Assembly: GCF_007994985.1 (NCBI RefSeq)
Contig: NZ_VOQF01000016.1
Coordinates: 1-64,000 of the forward strand
DNA from: Metabacillus litoralis
GTDB taxonomy: Bacteria; Bacillota; Bacilli; Bacillales; Bacillaceae
Length of the DNA stretch: 64,000 nt
Reading direction: 5' to 3'
The notes beneath the pieces are model-generated. The model did not search any database, was not told where the DNA came from, and saw only the letters and a list, made by a program, of their open reading frames with translations. Shown one piece after another: positions 20,595 to 33,166 of the stretch. A program made the translations under genes and the position numbers. The first letter of the stretch is position 1. The number at the start of each line of letters is the position of its first letter.

Positions 20595-22832
20595 TTGCAA
20601 TTCCTATCAAATCAATTACTTTCAGGTTTGAATGACATGCAACAAAAGGCAGTAAAAACAACCGACGGCCCATTATTATTAATGGCAGGTGCCGGTAGTG
20701 GGAAAACACGTGTTTTGACACATCGAATTGCTTATTTAATGATAGAAAAACAAGTAGCTCCTTGGAATATCCTTGCGATTACTTTTACAAATAAAGCGGC
20801 AAGAGAGATGAAAGAAAGAATTCAAGGAATCCTTGGACCTGGTTCAGATGATATATGGATCTCAACATTTCACTCTATGTGTGTGCGAATATTACGTCGA
20901 GATATTGATAGAATGGGGATAAATCGTAACTTTTCGATCCTAGATACGACAGATCAATTGTCTGTAATAAAAACAGTATTAAAGGAAAAGAATTTAGATC
21001 CCAAAAAGTATGATCCTAGAAGTATGCTAGGTGCTATTAGTAGTGCAAAAAATGAACTGATTACACCTGAAGAATATGATAAAACAGCTAGTAGTCATCA
21101 TGAGCAAATGATAAGTGATATTTACAGAGAATATCAAAAAAAGCTTCGTAAAAATCAATCACTAGATTTTGATGATCTTATTATGACGACAATCCAGTTA
21201 TTCCAACGCGTGCCTGAAGTACTTGAATCTTATCAACGAAAATTTCAGTATATTCATGTTGATGAGTATCAAGATACAAATAGAGCACAATATATGCTTG
21301 TAAAGCTTATGGCTGCACGCTTTAAGAATCTATGTGTTGTTGGTGATTCAGATCAGTCAATTTATCGCTGGCGTGGAGCTGATATTGCCAATATTCTTTC
21401 GTTTGAGAAGGATTATCCGAATGCAAGCGTGATTTTACTTGAACAAAACTATCGATCAACGAAGTTAATTTTACAAGCAGCAAATGAAGTAATAAAAAAT
21501 AATTCAAATCGTAAGCCGAAGAAGCTTTGGACTGAAAATCAGCAGGGTGCAAAAATTACTTATTATCGAGCTGACAGTGAATCAGCTGAAGGTCAATTTG
21601 TTGCAGGTAAAATCAAGCAGCTTATTGATTCAGGTGAAAAGAAGCTTTCCGAAATTGCGATTCTTTATCGTACAAATGCACAATCTCGTATTATAGAGGA
21701 AGTTCTTCTTAAATCTAATTTGAATTATACAATTGTCGGCGGTATTAAGTTCTATGATCGTAAAGAGATTAAGGACTTGCTTGCTTATTTAAGATTAATA
21801 TCAAATCCAGATGATGACATTAGTTTAACAAGAGTAATCAATGTACCAAAACGTGGAGTTGGTTCCACTTCTTTTGATAAAATTGCGAACTATGCTGTTA
21901 ATAATGATTTATCTCTTTTCAGTGCATTATATGAAATCGAGCAAATTGGTGTAAGTGCAAGAGTAACAAATGCCATTATTGAATTTAGAGAAATGATTAG
22001 TAACTTAGTAAATATGCAGGACTATTTATCAGTAACAGAGCTTGCAGAAGAGATTATTGAAAAATCAGGCTATCGTGAAATGCTTAAGCAGGAAAAAACA
22101 CTTGAAGCTCAAAGTAGACTAGAGAATATTGATGAGTTTCTGTCTGTAACACAGTCGTTTGAGAAAACAAATGATGACAAAAGTCTTATTGCCTTTTTAA
22201 CTGACTTAGCACTTGTAGCAGATATAGACAAGCTAGAGGAAGATGATCAAGAGCAAAAGGATTCTGTTGTATTAATGACTCTCCACTCTGCTAAAGGGCT
22301 GGAGTTTCCTGTTGTCTTCTTAATAGGACTTGAGGAAGGTGTTTTCCCTCATAGTCGTTCGTTAATGGAAGAGGACGAGATGGAGGAGGAACGCCGTCTT
22401 GCATATGTTGGAATAACTAGAGCTGAAAAAGATCTGTTTATTACAAATGCACAAATGCGTACTTTATTTGGTCGGACAAGCATGAATCCAGAGTCTCGCT
22501 TTATTTCTGAAATTCCTAGTGAGTTAATTGAGAACTTAAATGAAAAAGTAAAAGCTGCTGCTAAGCAATCTAGGCAGTCTACCTCTTCTCCTTTCAGTTC
22601 ATCACGAACTACTGAAAAACGTCCGCCTGTATCAAGACCAATTGCGGCTTCAACAGGTGGAGATGAAATTGGTTGGGCAGTTGGCGATAAAGCGGCACAC
22701 AAAAAATGGGGTACAGGAACAGTTGTAAGTGTTAAAGGAGCTGGAGAAGGAAAGGAGCTAGATATTGCCTTTCCAAGTCCAGTTGGTATAAAGAGACTAC
22801 TTGCAAAATTTGCTCCAATTTCTAAAGTTTAA
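20595..22832 (+). CDS. pcrA: ATP-dependent DNA helicase PcrA
   Basis: Essential superfamily 1A 3'-5' helicase for repair, rolling-circle replication and clearing RNA polymerase/RecA. All motifs are intact: Walker [15 protein letters not shown] near residue 37, motif [21 protein letters not shown] (III), QNYRSTK (IV), [16 protein letters not shown] (V) and [13 protein letters not shown] (VI). A C-terminal linker and Tudor-like RNAP-binding segment ([18 protein letters not shown]) end the protein. I chose TTG 20595 (745 residues) because GGTGGTGGAG lies just upstream, and [13 protein letters not shown] matches the B. subtilis start; a TTG at 20574 precedes the ribosome site. Confidence 0.96.
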   Translation: MQFLSNQLLSGLNDMQQKAVKTTDGPLLLMAGAGSGKTRVLTHRIAYLMIEKQVAPWNILAITFTNKAAREMKERIQGILGPGSDDIWISTFHSMCVRILRRDIDRMGINRNFSILDTTDQLSVIKTVLKEKNLDPKKYDPRSMLGAISSAKNELITPEEYDKTASSHHEQMISDIYREYQKKLRKNQSLDFDDLIMTTIQLFQRVPEVLESYQRKFQYIHVDEYQDTNRAQYMLVKLMAARFKNLCVVGDSDQSIYRWRGADIANILSFEKDYPNASVILLEQNYRSTKLILQAANEVIKNNSNRKPKKLWTENQQGAKITYYRADSESAEGQFVAGKIKQLIDSGEKKLSEIAILYRTNAQSRIIEEVLLKSNLNYTIVGGIKFYDRKEIKDLLAYLRLISNPDDDISLTRVINVPKRGVGSTSFDKIANYAVNNDLSLFSALYEIEQIGVSARVTNAIIEFREMISNLVNMQDYLSVTELAEEIIEKSGYREMLKQEKTLEAQSRLENIDEFLSVTQSFEKTNDDKSLIAFLTDLALVADIDKLEEDDQEQKDSVVLMTLHSAKGLEFPVVFLIGLEEGVFPHSRSLMEEDEMEEERRLAYVGITRAEKDLFITNAQMRTLFGRTSMNPESRFISEIPSELIENLNEKVKAAAKQSRQSTSSPFSSSRTTEKRPPVSRPIAASTGGDEIGWAVGDKAAHKKWGTGTVVSVKGAGEGKELDIAFPSPVGIKRLLAKFAPISKV

Positions 22833-22840
22833 TAGAACCT

Positions 22841-22880
22841 AATATAACCATCATTCGTATATAAGAATGGTGGTTATATT
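22841..22880 (+). repeat. Long perfect hairpin between pcrA and ligA
   Basis: AATATAACCATCATTC pairs with GAATGGTGGTTATATT (16 bp, one G-U) around an 8-nt loop. No T-tract follows on the + strand. It may be a bidirectional weak terminator, an mRNA stabiliser or a protein site; pcrA and ligA are otherwise read together. Confidence 0.7.
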
Positions 22881-22931
22881 GAACCTACGTTTAAGTAAAA
22901 TTAAGCTCAGTAGAAAGGGTTGGACATCTGA

Positions 22932-24938
<2,007 letters not shown>

Positions 24939-24953
24939 GAGGTGTGTAATCAC

Positions 24954-26147
24954 TTGAAGAAAATATCATTTATGGTGCTCGCTAGTATTCTGTTATTATC
25001 AGCTTGTGCACCTAATTTTGGAGAGCAAGAAGAAATCGTGCAGGAAACAGAAGATGAGTCAAAGGAAAAAGCGATTATCCCAAAGTACAATATTTCTGAT
25101 TCGTACTATAAGATGATTTTGCCTTTTAAGCCTGGGGAAGCTAGAGGACTTGTGTCAAAGCAATTGAATACAAGGTTAGATATTGATGAATTTGAAACAG
25201 GATTAATGAGAGTCGCTCAAGATACATTTTCACCAGATAATTATGTGTATCAAGAAGGTCAATATATTAAGAGTGATGTGATCAGAAGCTGGGTGAGCCG
25301 TAAGAAAACGGGTGAAGCTCTAAAAATTGCTCAAGCAGAGGCAAAAAAGGCTGGAAAAGAATACAAAGAGCTTGGGTTAAATCCCGCATTACCGGAGCCT
25401 GCTAATGGCGCTGGCTTAGAAGAGCTTAATTCTGAAAATCCAATTTATTTAGCTCATATGTTAGAACACAATTACTTAATTCGTAAAGATGAAACAGCAG
25501 AATTAGGTGGTGTTGTTATTGGTCTAGCAATGAATTCTGTTCATTATTATAAACAGGAAGATGGGTATGCACGTGAGTATAACATTGATCGCGCAGAGCT
25601 TTTATCTAAAGGTAAGGAGATAGCTCAGGAAGTGATTAACCGTGTGAGAAGCACGCAAGGTTTAGAGAAAGTTCCGATTACGATCGCTATTTTTGAACAA
25701 GAAAAGAAATCATCGATCGTTCCAGGGAATTTTGTTGCAAAGGCAGTTGTAAAAGAAGGTAGTAGAGATCTTGGTAAATGGGTTGATGTTGATGAAGAAT
25801 ATTTCTTTTTTCCTTCAAATGACGCAACAAGTGCTTATCGAGATGACGCCCAAATGTTTAATCGATTTAAATCAGATATAGAGGAATTTTTCCCGAATTA
25901 CACAGGTGTGATCGGTAAAGCCTTTTATAAAAATGGTGAGCTAAGTCATTTAGATATTGAAATCCCAATGCAATTTTACAGTAAAGCTGAGGTTATTGCC
26001 TTCACTCAGTTCGTAACAGGCAAGGTAATGGAGTACTTTCCAGATTATATTGATTTAGAAGTGAACGTGATGTCAACAGATAACCAAGAAGCGCTTATTC
26101 TAAAAGAACCAAATCAAGAAGAGCCGACTGTTCATATTTATAAATAG
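24954..26147 (+). CDS. camS: CamS family lipoprotein (YerH)
   Basis: 397 residues. A lipoprotein signal with lipobox Leu-Ser-Ala-Cys and Cys18 marks it as membrane-anchored on the outside. The rest is the CamS domain; in Staphylococcus and Enterococcus the processed signal peptide of such proteins gives sex-pheromone activity (cAM373), but the domain's own function is unclear. I chose TTG 24954 because GAGGTG lies 9 nt upstream and the signal begins MKKISF; GTG 24942 lies within the ribosome site. Directly after ligA as in B. subtilis. Confidence 0.9.
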   Translation: MKKISFMVLASILLLSACAPNFGEQEEIVQETEDESKEKAIIPKYNISDSYYKMILPFKPGEARGLVSKQLNTRLDIDEFETGLMRVAQDTFSPDNYVYQEGQYIKSDVIRSWVSRKKTGEALKIAQAEAKKAGKEYKELGLNPALPEPANGAGLEELNSENPIYLAHMLEHNYLIRKDETAELGGVVIGLAMNSVHYYKQEDGYAREYNIDRAELLSKGKEIAQEVINRVRSTQGLEKVPITIAIFEQEKKSSIVPGNFVAKAVVKEGSRDLGKWVDVDEEYFFFPSNDATSAYRDDAQMFNRFKSDIEEFFPNYTGVIGKAFYKNGELSHLDIEIPMQFYSKAEVIAFTQFVTGKVMEYFPDYIDLEVNVMSTDNQEALILKEPNQEEPTVHIYK

Positions 26148-26154
26148 AATAACT

Positions 26155-26206
26155 AAAAAGGATGACTTAAAGTATGTATCAACTTTGAGTCATCCTTTTT
26201 TTATTA
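26155..26206 (+). terminator. Terminator after camS
   Basis: AAAAGGATGACTTAAAGT pairs with ACTTTGAGTCATCCTTTT (one G-U), followed by a T-tract. Strong, and probably active in both directions given the A-run on the left. Confidence 0.9.
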
Positions 26207-26265
26207 CATTAAAGATAAAGCACAACCAAACACTTGCGCTAATAGATTTCCATTGTTTCTAAAAG

Positions 26266-26343
26266 TTAATCATTTCTAAATAACAATAAGCATACGAATG
26301 AACCAAGAATGATAAATAGCCAAACCAAAAAGCTTTTTGTCAT
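26266..26343 (-). CDS. Possible 25-residue membrane peptide
   Basis: Reverse-strand Met-Thr-Lys followed by a single hydrophobic helix (SFLVWLFIILGSFVCLLLF) and ending Arg-Asn-Asp. The composition is typical of tiny Bacillus membrane peptides, but no ribosome site is visible before the ATG. The frame also stays open upstream to 26481, across the rocA start, where it looks random. Low confidence. Confidence 0.2.
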   Translation of the reverse strand: MTKSFLVWLFIILGSFVCLLLFRND

Positions 26344-26460
26344 TTGTGGATTGATATGTAGGCTTTTTGTGTGTGCTCTCGTTTTGTTTAAAGGTAAAAG
26401 ATGATTGACTGAGAAGGAATCGAAGAGGTTTTTCTCACTATCTACGGGGAGGCGAAGGAA

Positions 26461-28008
26461 ATGGTTGTACCTTACAAACATGAACCGTTTACTGATTTTA
26501 AAGTTGAAGAAAACAAATTGGAATTTGAGAAAGGATTAATGGTGGTCCAATCTTATTTAAATAAGAATTATGATTTAGTGATCGGTGGCGAGCGGATTTC
26601 AACAAAGGATAAAATTGTATCGGTGAATCCAGCAAACAAACAAGAAGTAATAGGTACAGTTTCTAAGGCAACACAAGAGCATGCTGAAAAAGCAATGAAC
26701 ATTGCTGATGAAACCTTTGAAGTGTGGAGAAAATCAAAGCCTGAGATGAGAGCTGATATATTATTTCGTGCGTCTGCTATTGTTCGTCGACGTAAACATG
26801 AATTTTCAGCGCTTTTAGTAAAAGAAGCTGGAAAGCCATGGAATGAGGCTGATGCGGATACAGCTGAGGCAATTGATTTTATGGAATATTACGGGCGCCA
26901 AATGCTATCACTGAAGAACGGAGTGAAAATTGAAAGTCGCCCTATTGAGTATAACCGGTTTAATTACATACCGTTAGGCGTCGGTGTGATTATATCGCCT
27001 TGGAATTTTGCGTTTGCGATCATGGCTGGTATGACAGCTGCAGCAGTGGTTTCTGGCAATACAGTTCTTTTAAAGCCAGCTAGTACAACACCAGTAGTTG
27101 CAGCTAAATTTATTGAAGTACTAGAGGAAGCGGGTCTTCCCGCTGGTGTTGTTAATTATGTACCAGGAAGTGGTGCGGAGGTTGGGGATTATTTAGTTGA
27201 CCACCCACGAACACGCTTTATAAGCTTTACAGGCTCTCGCGATGTAGGAGTGAGAATTTATGAAAGAGCAGCGAAAGTACATGAAGGTCAAATCTGGTTA
27301 AAGCGTGTTATTGCAGAGATGGGTGGAAAAGATACGGTTGTTGTTGATTCATCTGCTGATATAGAATTAGCTGCTCAATCAATTGTTGCGTCAGCGTTTG
27401 GTTTTTCTGGCCAAAAATGCTCGGCTTGTTCGAGAGCAGTTATATTAGAAGATGTGTATGATCAGGTGTTAGATCGTGCTGTTCAATTAACGAAAAATTT
27501 ATCATTAGGTGAAACGATATCTCCATCTGTTTATATGGGACCTGTTATTGATCAAGCAGCTTTTGATAAAATCATGAGTTATATTGAAATAGGGAAAAAA
27601 GAAGGAGAATTAGTTGCAGGAGGTCATGGTGATAATTCACAAGGTTTTTTCATTGAACCCACTATTTTTGCTGATGTGGATGAAAATGCACGGTTAATGA
27701 AGGAAGAAATTTTTGGTCCTGTTGTGGCTTTTTGCAAAGCAAAGGACTTTGATCATGCGCTAAAGATAGCCAACAACACAGATTATGGCTTAACAGGTGC
27801 AGTGCTAACAAACAACCGAGCTCATATTGAGAAAGCAAGAGAAGACTTCCATGTAGGAAATCTTTATTTTAACCGTGGCTGCACAGGAGCAATTGTTGGG
27901 TATCAGCCGTTTGGTGGCTTTAATATGTCTGGAACTGACTCTAAAGCAGGCGGACCAGATTATTTATTGCTTCATATGCAAGCAAAAACAACATCTGAAA
28001 TGCTTTAA
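26461..28008 (+). CDS. rocA: L-glutamate gamma-semialdehyde (P5C) dehydrogenase
   Basis: 515-residue aldehyde dehydrogenase of the RocA/PutC/PruA clade; oxidises glutamate semialdehyde from proline or arginine catabolism to glutamate with NAD+. Key parts: the NAD-binding [26 protein letters not shown] with the general-base Glu, [13 protein letters not shown] with the nucleophilic Cys, and [17 protein letters not shown] lies upstream of the ATG. The segment reading QKCSACSRA has Ala-Cys-Ser where relatives have Ala-Gly-Ser, a second Cys two residues after the catalytic one region. A proline symporter follows, so proline degradation is the likely context; RocA versus PutC cannot be separated here. 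Confidence 0.92.
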   Translation: MVVPYKHEPFTDFKVEENKLEFEKGLMVVQSYLNKNYDLVIGGERISTKDKIVSVNPANKQEVIGTVSKATQEHAEKAMNIADETFEVWRKSKPEMRADILFRASAIVRRRKHEFSALLVKEAGKPWNEADADTAEAIDFMEYYGRQMLSLKNGVKIESRPIEYNRFNYIPLGVGVIISPWNFAFAIMAGMTAAAVVSGNTVLLKPASTTPVVAAKFIEVLEEAGLPAGVVNYVPGSGAEVGDYLVDHPRTRFISFTGSRDVGVRIYERAAKVHEGQIWLKRVIAEMGGKDTVVVDSSADIELAAQSIVASAFGFSGQKCSACSRAVILEDVYDQVLDRAVQLTKNLSLGETISPSVYMGPVIDQAAFDKIMSYIEIGKKEGELVAGGHGDNSQGFFIEPTIFADVDENARLMKEEIFGPVVAFCKAKDFDHALKIANNTDYGLTGAVLTNNRAHIEKAREDFHVGNLYFNRGCTGAIVGYQPFGGFNMSGTDSKAGGPDYLLLHMQAKTTSEML

Positions 28009-28017
28009 AGTTTAACT

Positions 28018-28065
28018 AAAAAAATCCTTAGTGCACCATGTAATGGGAGTACTAAGGATTTTTTC
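28018..28065 (+). terminator. Terminator after the P5C dehydrogenase gene
   Basis: AAAAAATCCTTAGT pairs perfectly with ACTAAGGATTTTTT around an 18-nt loop. Symmetrical A/T tracts allow action in both directions, serving the convergent gene at 28097 only if read through. Confidence 0.85.
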
Positions 28066-28096
28066 TTGGAATGTACTAATTCTTTGCACTTTTAGT

Positions 28097-28537
<441 letters not shown>

Positions 28538-28982
28538 ATCCACTCCTGATTTTATTAATCTTGTACAAATTTTATCATGTAATCATATTTTCTTCTATAA
28601 TTTCAAAAAATCCCCATCTTATATTGAGATTATTTTAAGAAAATTATGGTGCAAAATTTTTAATTTTTTTAAGGTGGATCTGACATGAATCTGCAAAAAA
28701 ATAATGGGTTTTTATAGATTTTGTAAATTTAATTTTATTAATTTTTATGAATAGATATAACTTAAAATAGGCTATTATGCCTAAATAATTCGTTTTTGTG
28801 TATATTTATGCAATTTGCATTTTTTTAACAAGCCTTTGATTTGTTGTGCTTGTCAAATTGTGTTACGATTATTAAGGGTTATGCCAATGTGGTACTACTA
28901 ATCTATTTTTTATCATCCATCATTAAATTGCATAAGCTTGCATAGAGATTTGTTGACAGCAATTTTAGGAGGTGACTACTCA
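28538..28982. other. Long AT-rich promoter region for the symporter pair
   Basis: About 445 bases of very AT-rich DNA between divergent genes. GGAGGTGA at 28969 is the ribosome site of the small accessory peptide. TTGTCA near 28852 could serve as a -35 but no good -10 at proper spacing was found. B. subtilis opuE, the syntenic symporter, has an extra sigma-B promoter; I could not find one here with confidence. Confidence 0.4.
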
Positions 28983-29087
28983 ATGGATTACGCACTTACA
29001 GGAGCAACTTGGTTTTGGTTATTTGTACCAATGTTAGTGTTAGTTGTAATTTCAATTATTACAAACTTTACGGAGAGGAGTGACTAA
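28983..29087 (+). CDS. Symporter small accessory protein
   Basis: A 34-residue peptide: MDYALTGATWFWLFVPMLVL, then VVISIITNF and the tail TERSD. One transmembrane helix (about residues 9-28). AGGAGGTGA lies 6 nt before its ATG, a far stronger site than that of the downstream symporter. Its stop lies 3 nt before the putP GTG, and its last codons contain the GGAGAGGAG used by putP, so the two are coupled. I recall a family of that name encoded directly upstream of Na+/solute symporters; I infer that it binds or stabilises PutP. Confidence 0.8.
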   Translation: MDYALTGATWFWLFVPMLVLVVISIITNFTERSD

Positions 29088-29090
29088 TTA

Positions 29091-30554
29091 GTGGAAACAG
29101 GTGTATTAATTACGTTTATAATTTATTTAGTGGGTATGTTAGGTATCGGTGTCGCTGCCTACAAAATGACTAGTAATCTTTCAGACTATGTATTAGGTGG
29201 AAGAAGATTAGGTCCTGGTGTTGCCGCACTAAGTGCTGGTGCATCAGATATGAGTAGTTGGTTATTATTAGGTTTACCTGGTGCAGTATACGCATCTGGT
29301 GGTATGAATCAAATTTGGATTGCAGTAGGTTTAGCTGTCGGTGCTTATCTTAACTGGCAATTTGTTGCAAGACGTTTACGTAGCTATACGGAGGTTGCTA
29401 ATGACTCTATTACAATCCCGGATTTCTTTGAAAATCGATTTAAAGATGGATCAAAGCTTTTACGTGTTATCTCAGCTTTAGTTATTTTACTATTCTTTAC
29501 GTTCTACACGTCATCAGGTATGGTTGGGGGAGCGAAATTATTTGAAGCTTCATTTGGCCTATCTTATACACAAGCACTTTGGATTGGTGCAATTGTTATC
29601 ATTTCGTACACATTCCTTGGTGGTTTCTTAGCAGTTAGTTGGACTGATTTTATTCAAGGAATTCTAATGTTCTTAGCATTGATCATTGTTCCAATCGTAG
29701 CAGTTAATAAAATTGGTGGTTGGAGTGAAACAGTTAATCAAGTAGGTGAAATTGACCCAATTTATCTTGATGCATTTTCAGGAATGTCAGCATTAGCGAT
29801 TATTTCTTTACTTGCATGGGGATTAGGTTACTTTGGTCAACCACATATCTTAACTCGTTTTATGGCATTACGTTCTGTTAAAGATGTACCTAAAGCACGT
29901 ATGATCGGTACAATCTGGATGGTATTTGCTTTATTCGGAGCAATCTTCACAGGATTTGCAGGTATTTCATACTTCGCAGATAATCCAATTGCAGATGGAG
30001 AGCAAGTATTTATTCTCTTCACACAAGTATTATTTGACCCTTGGGTTTCTGGTATTCTATTAGCGGCAATTTTAGCTGCAATCATGAGTACAATTGATTC
30101 TCAGCTATTAGTTTCATCAAGTGCTGTAGCAGAGGATTTCTATAAAGCTATTTTAAAGAAAGATGCTTCTGAGAAAGAACTAGTATGGGTTGGTCGTATT
30201 TCAGTTGCGGCGATTGCATTAATTGCGATTTTACTAGCTTCAAATCCAGATAGCTCAGTATTAGATTTAGTAAGTTATGCGTGGGCAGGATTCGGCGCTG
30301 CATTTGGTCCTGTAATCATTCTCTCTCTTTTCTGGAAACGTATGAATCGTTGGGGAGCTCTGGCAGGAATGATCGTAGGAGCAGTTACAGTAGTAGTATG
30401 GAAGCAATTAACGACTTCAGGGGCTATTGGATTCAGCCTTTATGAAATCGTACCAGGATTTATCTTCGCATGGATTGCAGTAATGGTTGTGAGCTTAGTA
30501 ACAGAAGCTCCATCAAAAGAAATCGAAGAAGAGTTCGAGCAAGCCAAAGCATAA
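29091..30554 (+). CDS. putP: Sodium/proline symporter PutP/OpuE
   Basis: 487-residue SSS-family transporter with about 13 hydrophobic helices. Family segments: LSDYVLGGRRLGPGVAALSAGASDMSSWLLLGLPG (Na+ and substrate site), SYTFLGGFLAVSWTDFIQG, LAAILAAIMSTIDSQLLVSSSAV. Starts at GTG with GGAGAGG upstream. Proline import next to P5C dehydrogenase suggests catabolic use, but in B. subtilis the gene at this locus (opuE, after camS) is for osmoprotective proline uptake; the sequence does not decide between the two. Confidence 0.93.
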   Translation: METGVLITFIIYLVGMLGIGVAAYKMTSNLSDYVLGGRRLGPGVAALSAGASDMSSWLLLGLPGAVYASGGMNQIWIAVGLAVGAYLNWQFVARRLRSYTEVANDSITIPDFFENRFKDGSKLLRVISALVILLFFTFYTSSGMVGGAKLFEASFGLSYTQALWIGAIVIISYTFLGGFLAVSWTDFIQGILMFLALIIVPIVAVNKIGGWSETVNQVGEIDPIYLDAFSGMSALAIISLLAWGLGYFGQPHILTRFMALRSVKDVPKARMIGTIWMVFALFGAIFTGFAGISYFADNPIADGEQVFILFTQVLFDPWVSGILLAAILAAIMSTIDSQLLVSSSAVAEDFYKAILKKDASEKELVWVGRISVAAIALIAILLASNPDSSVLDLVSYAWAGFGAAFGPVIILSLFWKRMNRWGALAGMIVGAVTVVVWKQLTTSGAIGFSLYEIVPGFIFAWIAVMVVSLVTEAPSKEIEEEFEQAKA

Positions 30555-30566
30555 TCTTAAATAATA

Positions 30567-30612
30567 GGAGGGGTCAGACACCTTTATGGGGTCAGACCCC
30601 TTCTTTTTTTGA
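30567..30612 (+). terminator. Terminator/REP-like palindrome after putP
   Basis: GAGGGGTC...GACCCCTTC enclose GGGGTCAGACACC and GGGGTCAGACCCC, two related half-elements, followed by CTTTTTTT. The GGGGTCAGACCCC core resembles REP-type palindromes often seen in Bacillaceae, so a repeat may have been recruited as terminator. Confidence 0.75.
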
Positions 30613-30672
30613 GGCAAAATCCCACTTTCTTCATATTATATAGGAAGTAAGGATATGAGGAGGATATGTGGG

Positions 30673-31050
30673 ATGTCGGATCCAATGAAAATGATGAATG
30701 ATTTTTTTCAAAAGCGACCTAAGCGTACGCTTTTAGATACGATAGATGGCGCTTTTAGAAAGCCTGATTATGCTAGTTTTGGGGTTGAGATTGTAGAAAC
30801 TGATTCTAAATTTAAAGTTCTAGCGGAACTACCAGGTGTAGCGAAAGAAAGCATTGATGTGGAAATTCGCGGTGATGAATTAGTTATTAAAGTGAAAGAA
30901 AGGGCAGATCAAACACGGAAAATAGGCGGTGTGCGTGAGGTTCATTTGCCTGATTATGTGATTAAGCGAAATATGAAGGCTGTTTATCGTCATGGATTAC
31001 TTGAGATTACATTAGATAAGAAGAAGCCGACGAAGATTGAGATTGAGTAG
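30673..31050 (+). CDS. Hsp20/alpha-crystallin family small heat shock protein
   Basis: 125 residues with an alpha-crystallin domain: FKVLAELPGVAKESIDVEIRGDELVIKVKE, then GLLEITLDKKKP, the conserved G-x-L signature strand. The C-terminal Ile-Glu-Ile-Glu resembles the I-x-I assembly motif. ATP-independent holdase that binds unfolding proteins. I chose ATG 30673 because AGGAGG lies 9 nt upstream; the ATG at 30655 overlaps that site. No CIRCE or CtsR box was seen, so heat control is not evident. Confidence 0.85.
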   Translation: MSDPMKMMNDFFQKRPKRTLLDTIDGAFRKPDYASFGVEIVETDSKFKVLAELPGVAKESIDVEIRGDELVIKVKERADQTRKIGGVREVHLPDYVIKRNMKAVYRHGLLEITLDKKKPTKIEIE

Positions 31051-31072
31051 AGATAGGAAGTGTAGTGCTCTG

Positions 31073-31091
31073 CCGCTAGCTGAGCTAGCGG
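31073..31091. terminator. Short GC-rich hairpin after hsp20
   Basis: CCGCTAGC and GCTAGCGG form an 8-bp perfect stem with a TGA loop. No T-tract, so a factor-independent terminator is unlikely; it may stabilise the hsp20 mRNA 3' end. Confidence 0.5.
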
Positions 31092-31132
31092 TGAGCGTGA
31101 AACTAATGTGGTGATGGGTGTTGGTCGGATTG

Positions 31133-31253
31133 TGTCGAAAAACTAATATATTGCGGGATTGAGCAAATATAACGCTAAAAAGGGCAAATATAGTATGAGA
31201 AGCAGCAAATATATAAGTCCCAACAACAAATAAACATTACAAATTAGCAAATA
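31133..31253. repeat. 21-bp periodic array A
   Basis: After TGTCGAAA, a heptamer recurs exactly every 21 bp: ACTAATA 31142, then GCAAATA at 31163, 31184, 31205, ACAAATA 31226, GCAAATA 31247. The 14-nt spacers differ in sequence but not in length. Lies between hsp20 and gatC, ending about 135 nt before gatC. The second array at 34673 has the same leader, the same six-unit length and the same period. Function unknown. Confidence 0.9.
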
Positions 31254-31389
31254 AGTCGAAATCCACAATTTAATTTCAACCCAGCTCCTCATTAAATGCA
31301 GGCTTTTTATACGAATTGTTGATTAACTATGCACTATTTTGGTATCATCAGAGTATTGTGATTGTACGATTTTTTGGAGGTGAGAGGAA

Positions 31390-31680
31390 ATGTCTAGAAT
31401 TTCAACAGATCAAGTAAAACACGTGGCAAATTTGGCTCGTTTAGCAATTACTGATGATGAAGCAGTGCTTTTAACACAACAATTAGATGCGATCATTACA
31501 TTTGCTGAACAGTTAAATGAAGTGGATACAGAAAATGTGAAACCAACATCTCATGTTTTAGATATGAAGAACATCATGCGAGAAGATATTCCGAAAAAGG
31601 GATTAGATAATGAAGAGGTTGTGAAAAACGCGCCAGATCATGCTGATGGTTATATTCGCGTACCATCAATTTTAGAATAA
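31390..31680 (+). CDS. gatC: Glu/Asp-tRNA amidotransferase subunit C
   Basis: 96-residue GatC, the small stabilising subunit of GatCAB, which converts Glu-tRNA(Gln) and Asp-tRNA(Asn) to the correctly charged forms. The start [23 protein letters not shown] and end YIRVPSILE are diagnostic. TGGAGGTGAGAGG precedes the ATG. First gene of a tight gatC-gatA-gatB operon. Confidence 0.95.
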   Translation: MSRISTDQVKHVANLARLAITDDEAVLLTQQLDAIITFAEQLNEVDTENVKPTSHVLDMKNIMREDIPKKGLDNEEVVKNAPDHADGYIRVPSILE

Positions 31681-31693
31681 GGGAGGGACAAGC

Positions 31694-33151
31694 ATGGAGC
31701 TTTTTGATCGTAAAATATCTGAATTAAAAGAACTTTTACATAAAAAAGAAATTACAGTTACTGATTTAGTTGATACTTCTTATAAACGTATTCAAGAGGT
31801 TGATGACAAGGTTGGAGCATTTTTAACATTAAATGAAGAAAATGCACGTACATATGCGAAAGAATTAGATGAGGCACTAGATAGTCGTAGTGAATTCGGA
31901 CTTTTATTTGGAATGCCAATCGGTGTGAAGGATAATATTGTAACGAAAAATCTACGTACAACTTGTGCAAGTAAAATTCTAGAAAACTTTGATCCTATTT
32001 ATGATGCAACTGTTGTAAAACATCTGAAAAGTGCTGAGACCGTAACAATTGGTAAATTAAATATGGACGAGTTTGCGATGGGTTCTTCTAATGAAAACTC
32101 AGGTTTTAAGCCTACGAAAAATCCTTGGAATCTTGAAACTGTTCCTGGTGGATCTAGTGGTGGGTCAGCAGCAGCTGTTGCAGCAGGAGAAGTCCTATTT
32201 TCTTTAGGATCTGATACTGGTGGTTCAATTCGTCAGCCTGCATCATTTTGTGGAGTTGTTGGATTAAAGCCTACATATGGTCGTGTATCACGCTTTGGTT
32301 TAGTAGCGTTTGCATCTTCTTTAGATCAAATTGGACCAATCACACGTAATGTAGAAGATAATGCCTTTCTTCTTCAAGCGATTTCAGGTGTGGATGAAAT
32401 GGATTCCACTTCTGCAAATGTTGATGTACCTGATTTTCTTTCTTCATTAACAGGTGATGTGAAGGGCTTAAAAATTGCTGTACCTAAAGAATATTTAGGT
32501 GAAGGTGTTCAAGAAGAAGTGAAGCAATCTGTATTGAATTCGTTAAAAGTGTTAGAAGGACTTGGTGCAACATGGGAAGAGGTTTCATTACCACACTCGA
32601 AATATGCTCTAGCTACCTACTATTTACTTTCTTCATCAGAAGCTTCAGCAAACCTTTCTCGCTTTGATGGTGTTCGTTATGGACATCGCTCAGATAATGC
32701 TGAAAACTTAATAGATTTGTACAAGCAAAGCCGTGCAGAAGGCTTTGGTAACGAAGTGAAGCGTCGTATTATGCTTGGAACATTTGCTTTAAGCTCTGGT
32801 TATTATGATGCTTACTATAAAAAAGCACAAAAAGTACGTACTTTAATTAAAAAGGATTTCGAAGATGTGTTTGAAAAATATGATGTCATCATCGGACCTA
32901 CAACACCAACACCTGCATTTAAGATTGGTGAAAATGTAAAAGATCCATTAACAATGTATGCAAACGATATTTTAACCATTCCAGTAAACTTGGCGGGTGT
33001 ACCAGGAATTTCAGTACCATGTGGTTTATCAAACGGATTACCACTAGGCTTACAAATTATCGGAAAGCATTTTGATGAAAGCACAATCTACCGCGTTGCA
33101 CATGCATTTGAGCAAGCAACAGATCATCATAAAGCAAAACCTGAACTTTAA
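31694..33151 (+). CDS. gatA: Glu/Asp-tRNA amidotransferase subunit A
   Basis: 485-residue amidase-signature glutaminase that delivers ammonia to GatB. The Ser-cisSer-Lys triad parts are visible: [11 protein letters not shown] (Lys), [13 protein letters not shown] (cis-Ser) and [13 protein letters not shown] (nucleophile Ser). GGGAGG lies 7 nt before the ATG; 13 nt after gatC and 15 nt before gatB. Confidence 0.96.
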   Translation: MELFDRKISELKELLHKKEITVTDLVDTSYKRIQEVDDKVGAFLTLNEENARTYAKELDEALDSRSEFGLLFGMPIGVKDNIVTKNLRTTCASKILENFDPIYDATVVKHLKSAETVTIGKLNMDEFAMGSSNENSGFKPTKNPWNLETVPGGSSGGSAAAVAAGEVLFSLGSDTGGSIRQPASFCGVVGLKPTYGRVSRFGLVAFASSLDQIGPITRNVEDNAFLLQAISGVDEMDSTSANVDVPDFLSSLTGDVKGLKIAVPKEYLGEGVQEEVKQSVLNSLKVLEGLGATWEEVSLPHSKYALATYYLLSSSEASANLSRFDGVRYGHRSDNAENLIDLYKQSRAEGFGNEVKRRIMLGTFALSSGYYDAYYKKAQKVRTLIKKDFEDVFEKYDVIIGPTTPTPAFKIGENVKDPLTMYANDILTIPVNLAGVPGISVPCGLSNGLPLGLQIIGKHFDESTIYRVAHAFEQATDHHKAKPEL

Positions 33152-33166
33152 AAGGGGTGAAAAACA

